Positions 22,718-33,730 of a stretch of 64,000 nt of DNA are shown here, in pieces (the first letter of the stretch is position 1; the number at the start of each line of letters is the position of its first letter). Source of the stretch: Ilyonectria destructans (taxonomy: Eukaryota > Ascomycota > Sordariomycetes > Hypocreales > Nectriaceae); NCBI GenBank assembly GCA_020740775.1, contig JAHEWK010000031.1:372001-436000 (forward strand), written 5' to 3'. The notes under the pieces were generated by a model. It searched no databases. It was not told the origin of the DNA and saw only the letters and a program-made list of their open reading frames with translations. A program made the position numbers and the translations under genes.

Positions 22718-24627
22718 TTAGGTAGAAGGCTTCAAATTACTTACATAAATAAAGCGGTCGAATTCATCCTTCACCTCGCTCGCTGTGCTGTACACCTTCT
22801 GCCTCCAGCGATCGAACTCGTCGAGTTCTTGCCCTTTCTCCTGTTGCTTATCTTGGAGCTGGTAGCTCTTGTACTCTGTGGACCAAATCTTTCTAACAGA
22901 CTTCACGGCATTGCTAACCCAGGCTGGGTTTTCTCTTCCACTGCTCACTCAGATAGCTCTTTCGGAGTGCTGGGTGGAGGAGGATACCAGCCACGTACAC
23001 GGGGGCCTGTTCGGTAAGCTGGTAATACTTCTCGAACTTTAGCCAAGCCACGTGAAAGCGCGCGTAGAAGCGTAGGTTACTGAAAGCCTTATCTTTAGCC
23101 TACGTGAAGTGATGATAGAGGAAATCCATATGAGATAGAACTTCATCGAGTGTGTTCTCCCGGCCTTGGCGTACCGAGATCTGGTGAAATGGTTGTAGAA
23201 ACGCATGGATGTCTCGGAGCTCGTTCCAGTCGTTGTGGTCCAGTGCATCTTTCTCGATCTTGGCATGATTTTCTTGAATCCAATCCATGAACTTTGCCCG
23301 CCTCTCAATTGCCACGTCGATAAGACGAAACCATGAATTCCAGCGTGTATCATTGTCCCTCGGCAAGGCCCTGCCAATCTTGGCCTTGAAGTCGTTGCAG
23401 ATGCTGGTAGAGCTCCTTGAATACATGCACAAGTGTGCAGCTTCCCCAGAACATTAAACTCCCGCCATTCCTCGGTGGCTTGTGCCTTCGTAATGACGCC
23501 CCCTTCTTCTTTTTCGGATAGCCTGCACAGCCGCTCATACGCCTCATCAATCCCTTCTTGCTCATCCTCCTGAATCTTCTTTGATTTACTCCGGAAAAGG
23601 AAGGCTTGAACGATGAGGTTCATGATGTGGCCGCTGCAGCGTAGTCGCCTGGCAACCGGGTCTAAACCATCAATCTCTTTTGCGACGTCGTCAAGCATAG
23701 TATCGTTAGCATCGTGATTATCCATCGTAAAGTAGCCAATCTTATTGCTGAGGTCGTACTCTTCGACAACGTCCAGGAAAGTCTTGGCTTGCAATTTCCC
23801 ATTGTGGCTTCCTTTGAACTCGCGCAGTGACAATAACGCTTGAGCGACTTCTCTAGTCTCCGCGTCTACAAAATGGACCACGATTGCCTGATATGCTGCC
23901 TTCTGTTCCGATGAGGTCCACATGTCAATGGTGAAGTGGACCATGGAAGAGAGAGAACCATGAAGCTTATTGACGAGGCCTTGTTTGTGTTGAGTGAACG
24001 TCTTTCCGAGAAGTTTCGGTACCGCTCTGCGGCTGCGTAGGAGGACGTCCCGGGCCATATAGTTACAGGAGAGGATGACAGCATGAAACTCGGGGTACTC
24101 GATGAATGTGTGGGCAATATTGCGAACTGCAAGAAGCCTGGCAAGGGCTTCCTCGAACGCAGGAATATTAATAGCATTTGCCAAATATTTTTCCTCGTTG
24201 AGGTCTCGATTGGCTTGACGTTCCTCCTGCCTTCCAAACAAATCCGTGATGGTGCCATGTTGCTGCTTCTTCAGATCCGACCTTTCGGCATACTCTATAA
24301 CACGGATGCCGTGAAAGTCCCGCAGGTGCTTGCGGGCTCGGCTCATGTTCGTCGTTACCGAATTAGGCTTTTTCGTGAGTCGCAGTGCTTGCAGTACCAG
24401 ATTTCGTGGTATGAAGAATCACGAGCTTTCTCTCCTCTCTCTTCATAAGGGTCGCGCGCCTCGTTCCAAGTGCTGTTGTTTGTACGGCCTTTGGTGCGCT
24501 TGCCAGCCCGATCAGAGGGAGAGCGATTCAATGCGCGTTTCGCGGGAACGGAAGAGTCATGCGATGCAGGTGCCGGAGACTCGTCAGAAGGCTTTGAGAA
24601 CAAGGGAGAAGGCGAAGCTGAGGACAT
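22718..24627 (-). pseudogene. hAT-family transposase relic
   Basis: ATG at 24627 opens a Ser/Pro-rich leader and a BED-type finger (WYCKHCDS, then H-x4-H around ARKHLRDFH). A frame change near 24350 separates the two halves of the finger. The catalytic region follows (FTIDMWTSS, YFTMDNHDANDTM, CSGHIMNL). A second frameshift near 23430 moves the RDNDTRWNSW block to another frame, and further stops follow before 22948-22718. The C-terminal dimerisation block expected of hAT proteins is missing. At least two indels and the lost tail make it inactive. Confidence 0.85.
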
Positions 24628-24714
24628 TTTTACGATTAGCAAGTTTCGAACTGCGTTGAAGGCATTTGCTTGCAAAATATTCTTGGTTAAGTACTAAGAT
24701 ATTTGGGACTCATC

Positions 24715-24795
24715 GGGCGCATATGAAACATATGAAACCGACTGAAACATATGAAACTGGGAGGGTTACAGTTTCATATGAAACAGTATGAAACA
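24715..24795. repeat. clustered ATATGAAAC repeats at the hAT 5' end
   Basis: At least five copies of (AT)ATGAAAC or its complement within 80 bp, including the 14-bp palindrome GTTTCATATGAAAC. Short subterminal repeats of this sort are typical transposase-binding regions of hAT elements, and their place just upstream of the relic supports that reading. Confidence 0.5.
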
Positions 24796-24802
24796 ACGCG
24801 CG

Positions 24803-25160
24803 TGTCTATCCAGCACTGCTGCGAGCTAGACGTTGCTATGATGATGCCCTCGATGTCGTTTGGTATCTTGACCGCCTTCGCTAGGTCGTCCTCGCCCACC
24901 ACTGGGATGCAGCTGGTCCATGGCGGCAACGCATACTCATGGATAACCTCTATTCGATCCGTATAGACGCTTCCCACCGTCGAGACAATCTTCTGCATTG
25001 GTGATATAAATCGCTTGCTTGCTTTGTTCTTCAAAGCTACCAGCGGGTGCATCTTCGGAAGGGTCCGAAGGTTGATGCAGAATCTTGTTGCGGCTTGTCT
25101 GTGTCGTTCCTCTACGGTCAGGATACTGCTTCGGCCTCGGCCACCGCCGTTGCTACAGTA
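24803..25160 (-). pseudogene. LINE (Tad-like) ORF2 fragment before the RNase H domain
   Basis: The minus-strand frame reads AATRFCINLRTLPKMHPL, then HEYALPPWTSCIP and GIIIATSSSQ. This resembles the connector between reverse transcriptase and RNase H in fungal Tad-type LINEs (the last block matching the YTDGS-like start of RNase H). It is cut at about 24800, where hAT-type repeats begin, so the hAT probably landed inside an older LINE. Confidence 0.5.
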
Positions 25161-25567
25161 CGGAACGCTCCTGTTTTGAGAGTAGAAGTCTAACAATCAA
25201 GTGGTATCTAATAGAAATGAGGCCAACTACTTCTTGCCCATTCGCCAATAAACAAGACTCGTAAATCGAACCAACAGACATAAACCTAGCTGATCGATAA
25301 GAATTTGTCAGATGTTTAGGTGAATTGTGTCTGTCTTCATGCCCTCTCTGAAGGAGAGGAATTGAGCTGAACCAAATACACGATGGGGATACTGCTGCCT
25401 GCAAGGCAGCAGTAAAGTAACTGGTTATAGCCTGCTAGGCAACGACATTGGTAGACTTGTTGCCTGCCAGGCAGCGGTGTTTTGCCGCATATTCAATAGA
25501 ATTTATAAACAACGCGCATCCCGCAGAAATGCTCAAGAGTGGATATGTATAAAATCCGACCACTCCA
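25161..25567. other. no gene seen
   Basis: About 0.4 kb between the LINE fragment and the Rieske oxygenase stop. It contains a local duplication around CTGCCTGC(A/C)AGGCAGC (25398-25480) and no coding signal. Confidence 0.4.
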
Positions 25568-26874
25568 TTACCAAGCCAAAACTTTCTTCTGCGTCCCGCA
25601 ACCAATATTCGCACAGAGAATCTCATCCTGCTCACTCACTTGCGCGTCACAAGGCAACTTCTGCTTTGCCGGCCAGATTTCCCTGCCCTCAGATTTCTCC
25701 CGCTCATGATGCTCCGTGATGATCTCTCGAACGGAGCTTTGGAAAAATAGTGGCGCTTTCTCGTACTTAGGGTGCAGCTGACCGTTGACAAAGACACCGC
25801 GGTCCAGGTTCTTCTGTGCGTTGTTGCAAAGGACTTTGTCTTCTGACATGACGCGCGCATACATGTCACTGATGAGCTTGAAATCGGCGTCGGAGGAGTT
25901 CCTGTTTCTGTAGATCTCGTATGCCATCTTGGAGCTTCTCGGCCCTGAGGGGAGGAACTTCTGGACCATAATAAAATGCGGCCTGGTTTGTGTCAGGGAA
26001 TACGCTGCTTGAGCTCACTGGCTAGGTGAACTTACGAGACAACCATGGCAGACATAGGGAAGTAGTAGGTACTGGCAGTGTAGAGTCCCTTCGCTATCTG
26101 CTCTGGCGTGGACACGCAATGATGTTGGATGTGACCGTCTTTGGTGTCGCTGTCGAAGGAATCAAGATTGAGGAACTCGGGGATATCCGCGTGTGTCGTG
26201 GGGCAGTGATAACATTCATTGAAGTTATCGGCCAGAATCTTCCAGTTGTAATTGCCGTCCAACTCATAGGTATGATCAAGGTCGTAGTCATCGAAGTTGT
26301 AGGCTTTGTACCGGTCTTGCTTGTCGACGTCCTTGAAGTGCTCGTCCCACGGCTCCTCCGGAACTTCCTTTGCATCCATGTTCACCCAGATGAAGCCGTT
26401 GGCGTCGACCTTGACATGAATCTGGAAGAGACCGCTTTGCTCCTTGTTGAACCCGTCCAGCTCTTGATATCCAGGAGCTTTGGCTAGTTTGCCATTCAGT
26501 CCGTACGACCAGCCGTGGTAACGACAGGCCAGAATCTTGGCGTTTCCTGAGCCTTCTTTCTCGACCACTGGGTATGCACGGTGTCTGCAAATGTTGTGGA
26601 ACGCGTTGATATTGTTTTGCCGGTCACGAGTGATGATGAAGTCGAATCCCGCAATCTCATAGCGGAGCCAGTCACCGGGCTCCTTCAACCGCGAGCTGCG
26701 GGTAATGAAAAGCCATCGTTTGGAAAAAATGGCTCGGCGTTCTAACTCGTACATATCTGGTGAGGTGTACCATGATGCGGGCAAGGCACGCACGGATTCC
26801 CGGGTGGTTGCTTCCTTGGAGGAGTCCGGGGCGTTGTTGCCAAAGTCAAAGTAGCGCAGCGTGGAAGGTGCCAT
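25568..26874 (-). CDS. Rieske-type non-heme iron oxygenase alpha subunit
   Basis: Two exons, 26874-26036 and 25982-25568, with a 53-bp intron (GTAAGT...ACCAG), give 417 aa. The [2Fe-2S] Rieske site is C96-x-H98 and C117-x2-H120 (CRHRA, CRYHGW). The mononuclear iron site is NFNECYHCPTTH, with H223 and H228. The C-terminal catalytic half follows across the splice (FPMSAMVVSPHFIMVQKFLP). It is closest in pattern to choline-monooxygenase/glycine-betaine-demethylase-like fungal proteins, which oxidise quaternary amines or related small molecules; no signal peptide is seen. Such enzymes need an external reductase, and a cytochrome b5/b5-reductase fusion lies divergently 1.26 kb away. The exact substrate is unknown. 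Confidence 0.88.
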
Positions 26875-28129
26875 GGCTGTATTGAGAAGTATTCAAGTTT
26901 TGATAAGAATCCACAGAGTTATTGAAGAGTAGATGGCTTGGAAGTTTCTTGGATTGCTTCGCCCGATATATCTACCACTCTTTTATACGTGATGGGGCTG
27001 CGAACCAGTACTCTGATTATGCTCCCGATCTCATCTTGCACATCCCCGCACCAAGGACGAATAAAACGACGGCGATTAGTCATTTGCGATGTGTGTGGCC
27101 GCACGATAATCGGCAAACCCGAAACCCTTAATATGGAACGCGTTGATTGTGTAATAGCTGCATAGACAGAGGACTCTCTTAACGTCAAGCCGATCCGGAG
27201 CTCAGGGAGAGCCTGTCAGCTGACCCAAGTTCAGCCCGAATCTCGGCTTTGATGCCGATGGGGCGCGGGTCTAGGCATACCCGAAATTATCAAGGCGGTC
27301 ACCTCGCAAGAATATATTGGATACCGTGTGGTGGCAAAAGAAATTGACTCAGCTTTAATTCGAAGTCTTTGTGAGCTAGGGCTTCTTTGGGAGTTAGGGG
27401 CTTCGGTTTGGGTTCCCGAACCTTGTCTCTGAGGACCTCTAGTGTGCACAGGACTAGTCACGAGGATGAAAAATGCTGAACGAGGATCCACGCATTCTCA
27501 ATTCGGTAATATTCGTGAGAACCTCATACACTCGATCTCATTTGTGGAACCCTGGTTCCCTTCCCCCATCTCCCCCTTCTCTTTCATTTTATCCACCACA
27601 GCCCACTGCGAATCCGGAGAAATGCGGGGTTTGGCGTCTGGGGCAGCGTTATGTCAATGATGGAGCCTATAACCTTGAGGTATTCGGAACGACAAAACTC
27701 CGTCACCGACCTTAGTGTAACGTAATCCACCAGCGTGTGTGCCACCCCAGCCAAAAGGTGGTCTCTTGGGGCAATCATCTGCCGACTGTGGATACCTCCA
27801 TGCTACATGATGGTCCCTCGCCAGACTAAACCCAAACAAGGAATTCATCGCGGAAGAACTCCGTAACTGCACATTATGACAATTACAAGCCGAATTTGGA
27901 AGACCAGTCCAAGACTGCGGACATTGTTCGGCAACAGTGCGTCCTTAGACATCCCGAGCGCTTTGGGTGGGTATTCCTAATTACGCCGGATTCTTGTCAC
28001 GTTCTAAGCGAGCAATGGCCCTCGCCCCGTTCCTATCCCCTTCCTCAACAAACACGCAGCATTGTCAAATTGTCGGTCTTAACATCTTTGTCCTGGCACG
28101 AATACCATCTCTCGGCTTCGCATTTCGTT
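26875..28129. promoter_or_regulatory. divergent promoter region of Rieske oxygenase and b5-reductase genes
   Basis: A 1.26-kb gap between two start codons facing away from each other, with no supported coding frame. TATAAAA on the minus strand at 26981-26987 is about 110 bp upstream of the oxygenase ATG. A shared control region would let both genes be induced together; that is inferred from layout only. Confidence 0.45.
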
Positions 28130-29467
28130 ATGGCACAAGTTTTTAGTTACGCCGATGTGCAACCTCACAACACCAAGAATGATCTTTATCTGATTATTCG
28201 CGGCAAGGTCTACAACGCTTCGTCATTTGTGGACGAGCATCCGTACGTATCCGATGCCATCATTCGGTGATCTTTTCATCTGTTCCTTAAGAGTGGTCAC
28301 AATGGCCATGTAGCCATTCTTTGTTCTCATCACCGGCTCGAATTTTTCCCTCAAGCTGTGACTGACTTATACCCAACAGCGGCGGTTCAGATATCTTGCT
28401 TGAGGTCGCCGGGCAAGATGCCACTGAAGCCTATGATGATACTAGCCACTCTGACGAGGCCGACGAGATCCTGAATGATCTCGAAGTAGGTACTCTGAGG
28501 CCCGAATCTAGCTCTGAGTCCAATTCAGCGCCACAAGGGGCCAATCAGCCAGTCAGCCAAGAACCTGCAGTGCAGGTTGCGACGAAGATGTTACAGCCTG
28601 ATAACTTCCAGGAGTTTGAACTCCTAAAAAAAAACATCGTCTCGCACAATGTGGCCATGTAAGTTCAAACCTTGGGCCTCATCTACTTGGTCCCGACTAA
28701 CGAATCTTTTCCAGATATCGCTTCAAGCTCCCCAGTCCCGAGTCGATATTGGGTCTACCAGTCGGCCAGCACATTTCCATCTCTGCCCAAATTCCACAGC
28801 CTGATGGTACAAGTAAGGAGATTGTCCGCTCCTATACGCCCATCTCTGGTGACGACCAGCCCGGTTGCTTCGACCTACTTATCAAGTCATACCCTGAGGG
28901 AAATATCTCCCGACACATGGATACGCTCGTTCCTGGTCAAACCATTCGCGTCCGTGGACCCAAGGGGTTTTTCGTTTACACCCCCAACATGGTCCGCCAT
29001 TTTGGTATGATCGCTGGCGGCACTGGGATTACACCTATGTTGCAGATTATCAACGCGATTGCCCGTGGCCGTGCGGGTGGCGATATGACTGAGGTGGATC
29101 TTATTTTTGCCAACGTCAACTCTGAGGATATTTTGCTGAAAGAGAAACTGGAAGCGTTGGCAAAAGACGATGCCGGCCTCCGCATCCACTATGTATTGAA
29201 TAACCCACCCGCTGGCTGGACCGACGGCGTCGGCTTTGTTAGAGCGGAGATGGTAGCTGTGAGTACCTTCTTCTTCCAATAAGTGCTGCCTCTCTTGTCG
29301 CCGACTAACATCTATAGAAATGGCTACCCAAGCCTGGGAACGATGTCAAGATCCTGCTCTGTGGACCGTCTCCCATGGTTAGCGCTATGAAGAAGATAAC
29401 AGAGAGCTTAGGGTACAATAAGGCACGGCCCGTCAGCAAGTTGGAGGACCAAGTCTTTGCCTTCTAA
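28130..29467 (+). CDS. cytochrome b5 / NADH-cytochrome b5 reductase fusion
   Basis: Four exons: 28130-28242, 28380-28658, 28715-29258 and 29318-29467, giving 361 aa. Residues 1-75 form a cytochrome b5 domain with heme ligands H37 (in HPGG, completed across intron 1) and H61. A Ser/Gln-rich linker (about 80-110) leads to a ferredoxin-reductase fold with FAD motif RSYTPIS (169-175), NADH-binding GGTGITPM (232-239) and CGPSPM near the C terminus. There is no membrane anchor, so it should be soluble. It would pass electrons from NADH through FAD to its own b5 heme and then to an acceptor; the neighbouring Rieske oxygenase is an obvious candidate. All key residues are present. Confidence 0.9.
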
Positions 29468-31579
29468 GTCGCAATCCCTTGCCCAGCGCAACTCCCAACT
29501 GGCCCAGGAATATCGAGAATGATTACTGTAATAAAGTGTATTCATTACCAATCGGTATGGTAAACGATACCACTTGACCTTGCCTGTTATGCTAGGAGCG
29601 CTTTTCTATGAAGAGATCGGCGACAATAACCTCGTCAAAACAATACGTCCCATGGTATCGTGCATAGGATCCGAGCAGGGCTTGGGACGATACCCCTATC
29701 TATCCCATACTTCCAACTGTCACGTTAGGGTTCATCTCTTCTGGCCAGAATATTTGTCTTCTTCGATTCAAGCTCCCCAAGTTTTATAAGAGACCAGCAG
29801 TCGACATGAACTTTGAACATGGCAAGTAGCGATAGCTTCCGTAGACGGGGGCATATCCTACAGCAATGGTGTGGCAAACCGGGCGGCTGCGGCCATGGCT
29901 ATTGGTTGGTGTTGCTACGCAAGCCGGGCCTATAACCCCATGATTCCCCTGCTGCCTTGTGTCGATCACATTTCCCTCTGGGGTAAATTTGTGAGAGGCA
30001 GAATTCCACCGGCTGAGAGACGATATCACTCTTGCCTGATGCTACGTGGCATAACCTAACGAAATTGTGGAGTGTCACGGGAAGATGGCGCTCACAGCTG
30101 AGCAAGAATATGACTCGTAGGTCAACGGCTTCAGATGACCATCTTGAAGCAAGCAGTTTCGCGCGGCGCATGGTCACATTTGGGCGGACTGACTATCGCA
30201 CCGGCTCTCCCCCTGAAACTGGTGTGCTTATTCTATGTCCTCTGCACTTCTGTACCTACCCGGCGCCGGAAGTTTCCGGCACTACCACAGGATTCCAAAT
30301 AGGGCCAGCTATGCGCCACGACTGCGCTGACGTACCCGTGAGGGTTTCTTTTGGCGCGTAAGACGATGATTTTCCGGCTTTTCATGAAACGTCACTCCAC
30401 CCTCACGGCTTTCAGCATACAATGGTCTGTCCGTTTCGATAAATCCCAAAAGTTCCCGATGTTCAGACAGACAACACAACGCAGCTGCCGGCGTGTGCCG
30501 GGAGATTGTCACCGCGTCGGCATGCCGGACTGTACACTGCAACCCCCCTTGTTGTGTGCTGCAAACTGGCCTCGGTCGAAGGAGAGGTTGGTCCGAATCT
30601 GAATTCGCAGCTCTCTCCTGAGCTTTATCACATTGCAGCCGCGTACTCATAACGTCTCGTATCCCTATGGAAGTAACCTCAAGTGTTGAGGAGACTCCTT
30701 TTGCAACAATCAGCGCCCTGTCCAAGGAATGTGGCGGAAGTCTGGGCTCTGTCCATCCGTGTGGCCGTGGTCCCTTGTCAGTTAGAATAGGGGGCGGGCG
30801 CTGACGGAGAAGCCGATCTGCAAAGGTCCGTGTCTCCACCAACAGGGGTCGGCATAAGAAGCCGATGGCCGTTTGGAGATTCTTCACAAGCACATGCTCT
30901 TTTTCTGTGGCGAGCCAATGGAACCTTCGAATACGAGCCACACCAATCTGGATGTCTCCGTGTGGTGTTCTGTTTTCACCAGCTTGAATGGACAGGGGGG
31001 CCAGCCATCGTTTGGCCATTCCGAGCCCCACTAACACGATCCCAGCGCAACACCCAACTAACCCAGGATGTTACTGTCGGAAAGCTCGCGTGGCACTTCA
31101 GATGACTTGGTCGTGTGTATTGTGTGTGTGTATTCCCTCCCCGTTGCCCCTATTGTAATCGCTCGAGTATATGTCTGTCGACTAAAAGTGGGGGCCTGAA
31201 GTATCTGCACCAATAGGCGGTCTCAACCCTGGAGGTCACTACGTGACCACCCGATCAGATGCTTTGTACATGATCCAATCTAACAGTTACGAGCCCAGAT
31301 TGTCTGAAGTGTCTGATTGGGTGTATGTCTGTTCTTGATTGCGTCAGGTCCCCGCTCTGAGTTCCTGTACATCTTTTATGCTGAAGCAGCTAGAAGGATA
31401 TTGCTATAGGTACGATCCCGCAATTTGCAGTGAGCCTAGGAAATGCTCCACAAGGAGAGGGTTTGCCTTCGAAAGAGAATGAAAATTGTATTATCATATT
31501 ACGCCACGATCGTCCTTAACCTGCCGCATGCATCCTGGAGAGTACCCGAGTCTAGCGCGTGAATCACCTAGTGCTTGGA
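29468..31579. other. 2.1-kb stretch without supported gene
   Basis: One long minus-strand frame (30309-31037) occurs but has no recognisable domain, helix pattern or splice partner. A 34-bp stretch at 31253-31286 recurs with a few mismatches at 53484-53517, so dispersed-repeat debris is present. Confidence 0.4.
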
Positions 31580-32509
31580 CTATTTCGTCTGGCTCACATA
31601 GGCGCTCTTCTTCAAATACGCCTCCATAGTCGTCGCGTTAGGATGAATCCTACGAATCTCTGCCACATTGGCGCCGTATCCGTCATCGTACCACCAGCTT
31701 ACCATGCCACCCATATTAGGGACGGCATACTTCAGGGCCGTTCCAAGCGAACTAAACGTTGTTGGCGCCGGGCTTCCCGTGGCCCTCTCGAAAGACTGGC
31801 TGAGTTCCGAAAATGTCAATTCATCGCCAGCTAATCCAATGGCCTTTTTGTTCCAAGTCGTTGGGTCAGAGAAAGCCTCGGCTGCAAAGTAGCCGATGTC
31901 CTCGGTTGCGATCCATTGCGCCGGCTTGCCCTTCATTGTGTCGCGAAGAAGTGTGAGAAAGACCTTCATTGCAAAACTCGGTCCTAGATTATCCATGAAA
32001 GTTGTGGGTCGCAGAATAGTCCAGCCCATGGTGATTTTGCCATTGGAAGTCGAGTCGCGGAGATGGTGTTCGATCCGGTGCTTGGTTTCGAAGTGTGGTA
32101 CAGGGGTTGGATTGTCCCAAGATCTCTCACCGCCGCGATCAACACTGCTGTAGATAAAGTGTCGGACACCTGCCTTGATTGACTCGTCAATCAGGCCCTT
32201 TCCTTGCCTTACTTCGGCCTCTAATACGGCAGCTTTGCCGCCGGATGTTTGGATAGAGTAAACCCCCCAGAGTGGTATAGTTCCGGCGACCTTCTTGGCA
32301 GATTGAAAGAGAGAGTGGATTGATTCGAGATCACCCTCGACCAGCTTGATGTTGGGCGACTTGGCGGCGAGACGTTTTGCGCTGGCGGATTGCGCATTGC
32401 GGGTGACGGCGAGGAGAAGAAAGTCTGAGGGCTGCTTTGCGACGAGAGCGTTGATAACAGCTCCGCCTTGTCTGCCGGTCGCGCCGGTGATGAGGAGGGC
32501 ACGAGACAT
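31580..32509 (-). CDS. NmrA-like NAD(P)-binding protein
   Basis: Single exon, 309 aa, ATG at 32509. The dinucleotide-binding loop TGATGRQGG is at residues 8-16. The NmrA-like pattern follows: VEGDLES, a WGVYS block, HFIYSSVDRGG, WTILRPTTFMDNL and EDIGYFAAEAF. NmrA-like proteins sense NAD(P) redox state or act as atypical reductases, and the classical YxxxK triad is absent here. The original NmrA represses nitrogen-metabolism regulation, but most relatives, probably including this one, have other roles. Cytosolic or nuclear. It stands alone; LTR debris lies upstream. Confidence 0.88.
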   Translation of the reverse strand: MSRALLITGATGRQGGAVINALVAKQPSDFLLLAVTRNAQSASAKRLAAKSPNIKLVEGDLESIHSLFQSAKKVAGTIPLWGVYSIQTSGGKAAVLEAEVRQGKGLIDESIKAGVRHFIYSSVDRGGERSWDNPTPVPHFETKHRIEHHLRDSTSNGKITMGWTILRPTTFMDNLGPSFAMKVFLTLLRDTMKGKPAQWIATEDIGYFAAEAFSDPTTWNKKAIGLAGDELTFSELSQSFERATGSPAPTTFSSLGTALKYAVPNMGGMVSWWYDDGYGANVAEIRRIHPNATTMEAYLKKSAYVSQTK

Positions 32510-32818
32510 GATGAGAGACTGTGGTGATGGATAAGGTGAGGTAAAGAAGCCTTCGTGGAGTGAAATGGTGATGAGTGAGTCCGAGAAGGAAGTATGGGAG
32601 ATTTGCGTCTTAAGTACGAAGACGTGGTCACACCAATAGAACTAGGGAAACTATATTCGTCCTCGATATGTAGCGGACTTGTGCGGAGTTTTAGAGACCT
32701 GGTAGTCTACCTCAGTCATGGGGTGTTAGCTAAGAAATGAGACTGAGACTCGGCAATAAACAATGGATACCTTCAAGGCAAATCGACTGCACCCGGTGTG
32801 CTTTAAATTTAAAGTTCA

Positions 32819-33013
32819 GGGCGATTATTAAGCACCCCACCGAATGTAATTAGCAGCTGAAAAGGCTCAAAGGGACGGCTGGGCCTCCCAGCGGAAACAA
32901 AAAGCCCGGACTGGCTAAGGTGATCACCCTCCCAATTAGTCCAGTGCTTTCTTTCCACCACCAAGGTGGGGTACCGATGGCACCGGATGGTGCGCTTAAA
33001 TAATCACTCCATT
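32819..33013. repeat. possible MITE with imperfect terminal repeats
   Basis: The left end reads GCGATTATTAAGCACCCCACC and the right end, complemented, GTGATTATTTAAGCGCACCATCC; most positions agree with one indel. There is no coding frame inside and no target duplication was found, so the call is weak. Confidence 0.3.
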
Positions 33014-33043
33014 TAACCAGGGGCCCAATAGGCGCACGGGTCC

Positions 33044-33239
33044 TGTCACGGGCCAGATGAGATCAACTCAAGAGGTAATGCCACTGTATTGCAAGAATAC
33101 TACGATGGAGAGGAAAGAGAGAAAGCGGGCAGGCGCGTAGACGCGTAGACGCGTATGATAGTCCCTGTGGCCTGCCCCGTGCGCCCTAGCTACGTATCGA
33201 CCCCACCCTGGGTCCAGCGCTCCGGACGTTCCCGTCACA
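33044..33239 (+). repeat. solo LTR, family A (left arm)
   Basis: 196 bp starting TGTCACGGGCC and ending GTTCCCGTCACA. It is inversely repeated at 33388-33583. Flanks are GGTCC (outer) and CTAAG (inner). It contains tandem ACGCGTAG units near 33138-33156. Confidence 0.7.
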
Positions 33240-33387
33240 CTAAGTTTTTAACTAATTTATTAAGCCTTTAATATATAAATTTAATAAAAAATACAGTGTA
33301 AATTGTTACAGGCTGGAGCGTGGGGATATGGCTGCGGCTGTGCCGAAGCCAGGGTTAAGACGCTAGCCAGGGCCTATGGGAAGGACA
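33240..33387. repeat. AT-rich spacer homologous to the spacer at 8947
   Basis: The first 75 bp (core AATTTATTAAGCCTTTAATA) align with 8975-9037, the spacer of the other inverted LTR pair, although the LTRs on either side belong to different families. The right half is GC-richer and has no counterpart there. Confidence 0.6.
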
Positions 33388-33583
33388 TGTGACGGGAACG
33401 TCCGGAGCGCTGGACCCAGGGTGGGGTCGATACGTAGCTAGGGCGCACGGGGCAGGCCACAGGGACTATCATACGCGTCTACGCGTCTACGCGCCTGCCC
33501 GCTTTCTCTCTTTCCTCTCCATCGTAGTATTCTTGCAATACAGTGGCATTACCTCTTGAGTTGATCTCATCTGGCCCGTGACA
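33388..33583 (-). repeat. solo LTR, family A (right arm)
   Basis: 196 bp, near-perfect inverse complement of 33044-33239. Flanks are GGACA (inner) and CTTAG (outer). The outer flank equals the complement of the inner flank of the left arm. Confidence 0.7.
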
Positions 33584-33730
33584 CTTAGAAGAAATATTAT
33601 CTTATGACTTTTTTTCTAAAGAATCTAAGATTAATTCTTAAAAAATGTACTAATTAAATAGCCTGTTTTAGAAAATCTAAAGTTTACACTTTTAGCTGTA
33701 CAGTATGGGTGCGTCGCTCGCTTATTTGCG
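33584..33730. repeat. subterminal sequence of the TIR element seen at 8.6 kb
   Basis: TTTTAGAAAATCTAAAGTTT and CTTTTAGCTGTACAGTATG here match, in inverse orientation, 8655-8695. It continues into the element's terminal sequence (CGCTCGCTTAT) interrupted by the LTR at 33731 and resuming at 34123. Confidence 0.5.

Noticed and set aside
30309..31037. 242-residue minus-strand frame
   Set aside because: No domain, no hydrophobic or helical pattern, Arg/Pro/Gly-biased composition typical of chance frames in GC-rich DNA, no splice partner and no promoter-like sequence.
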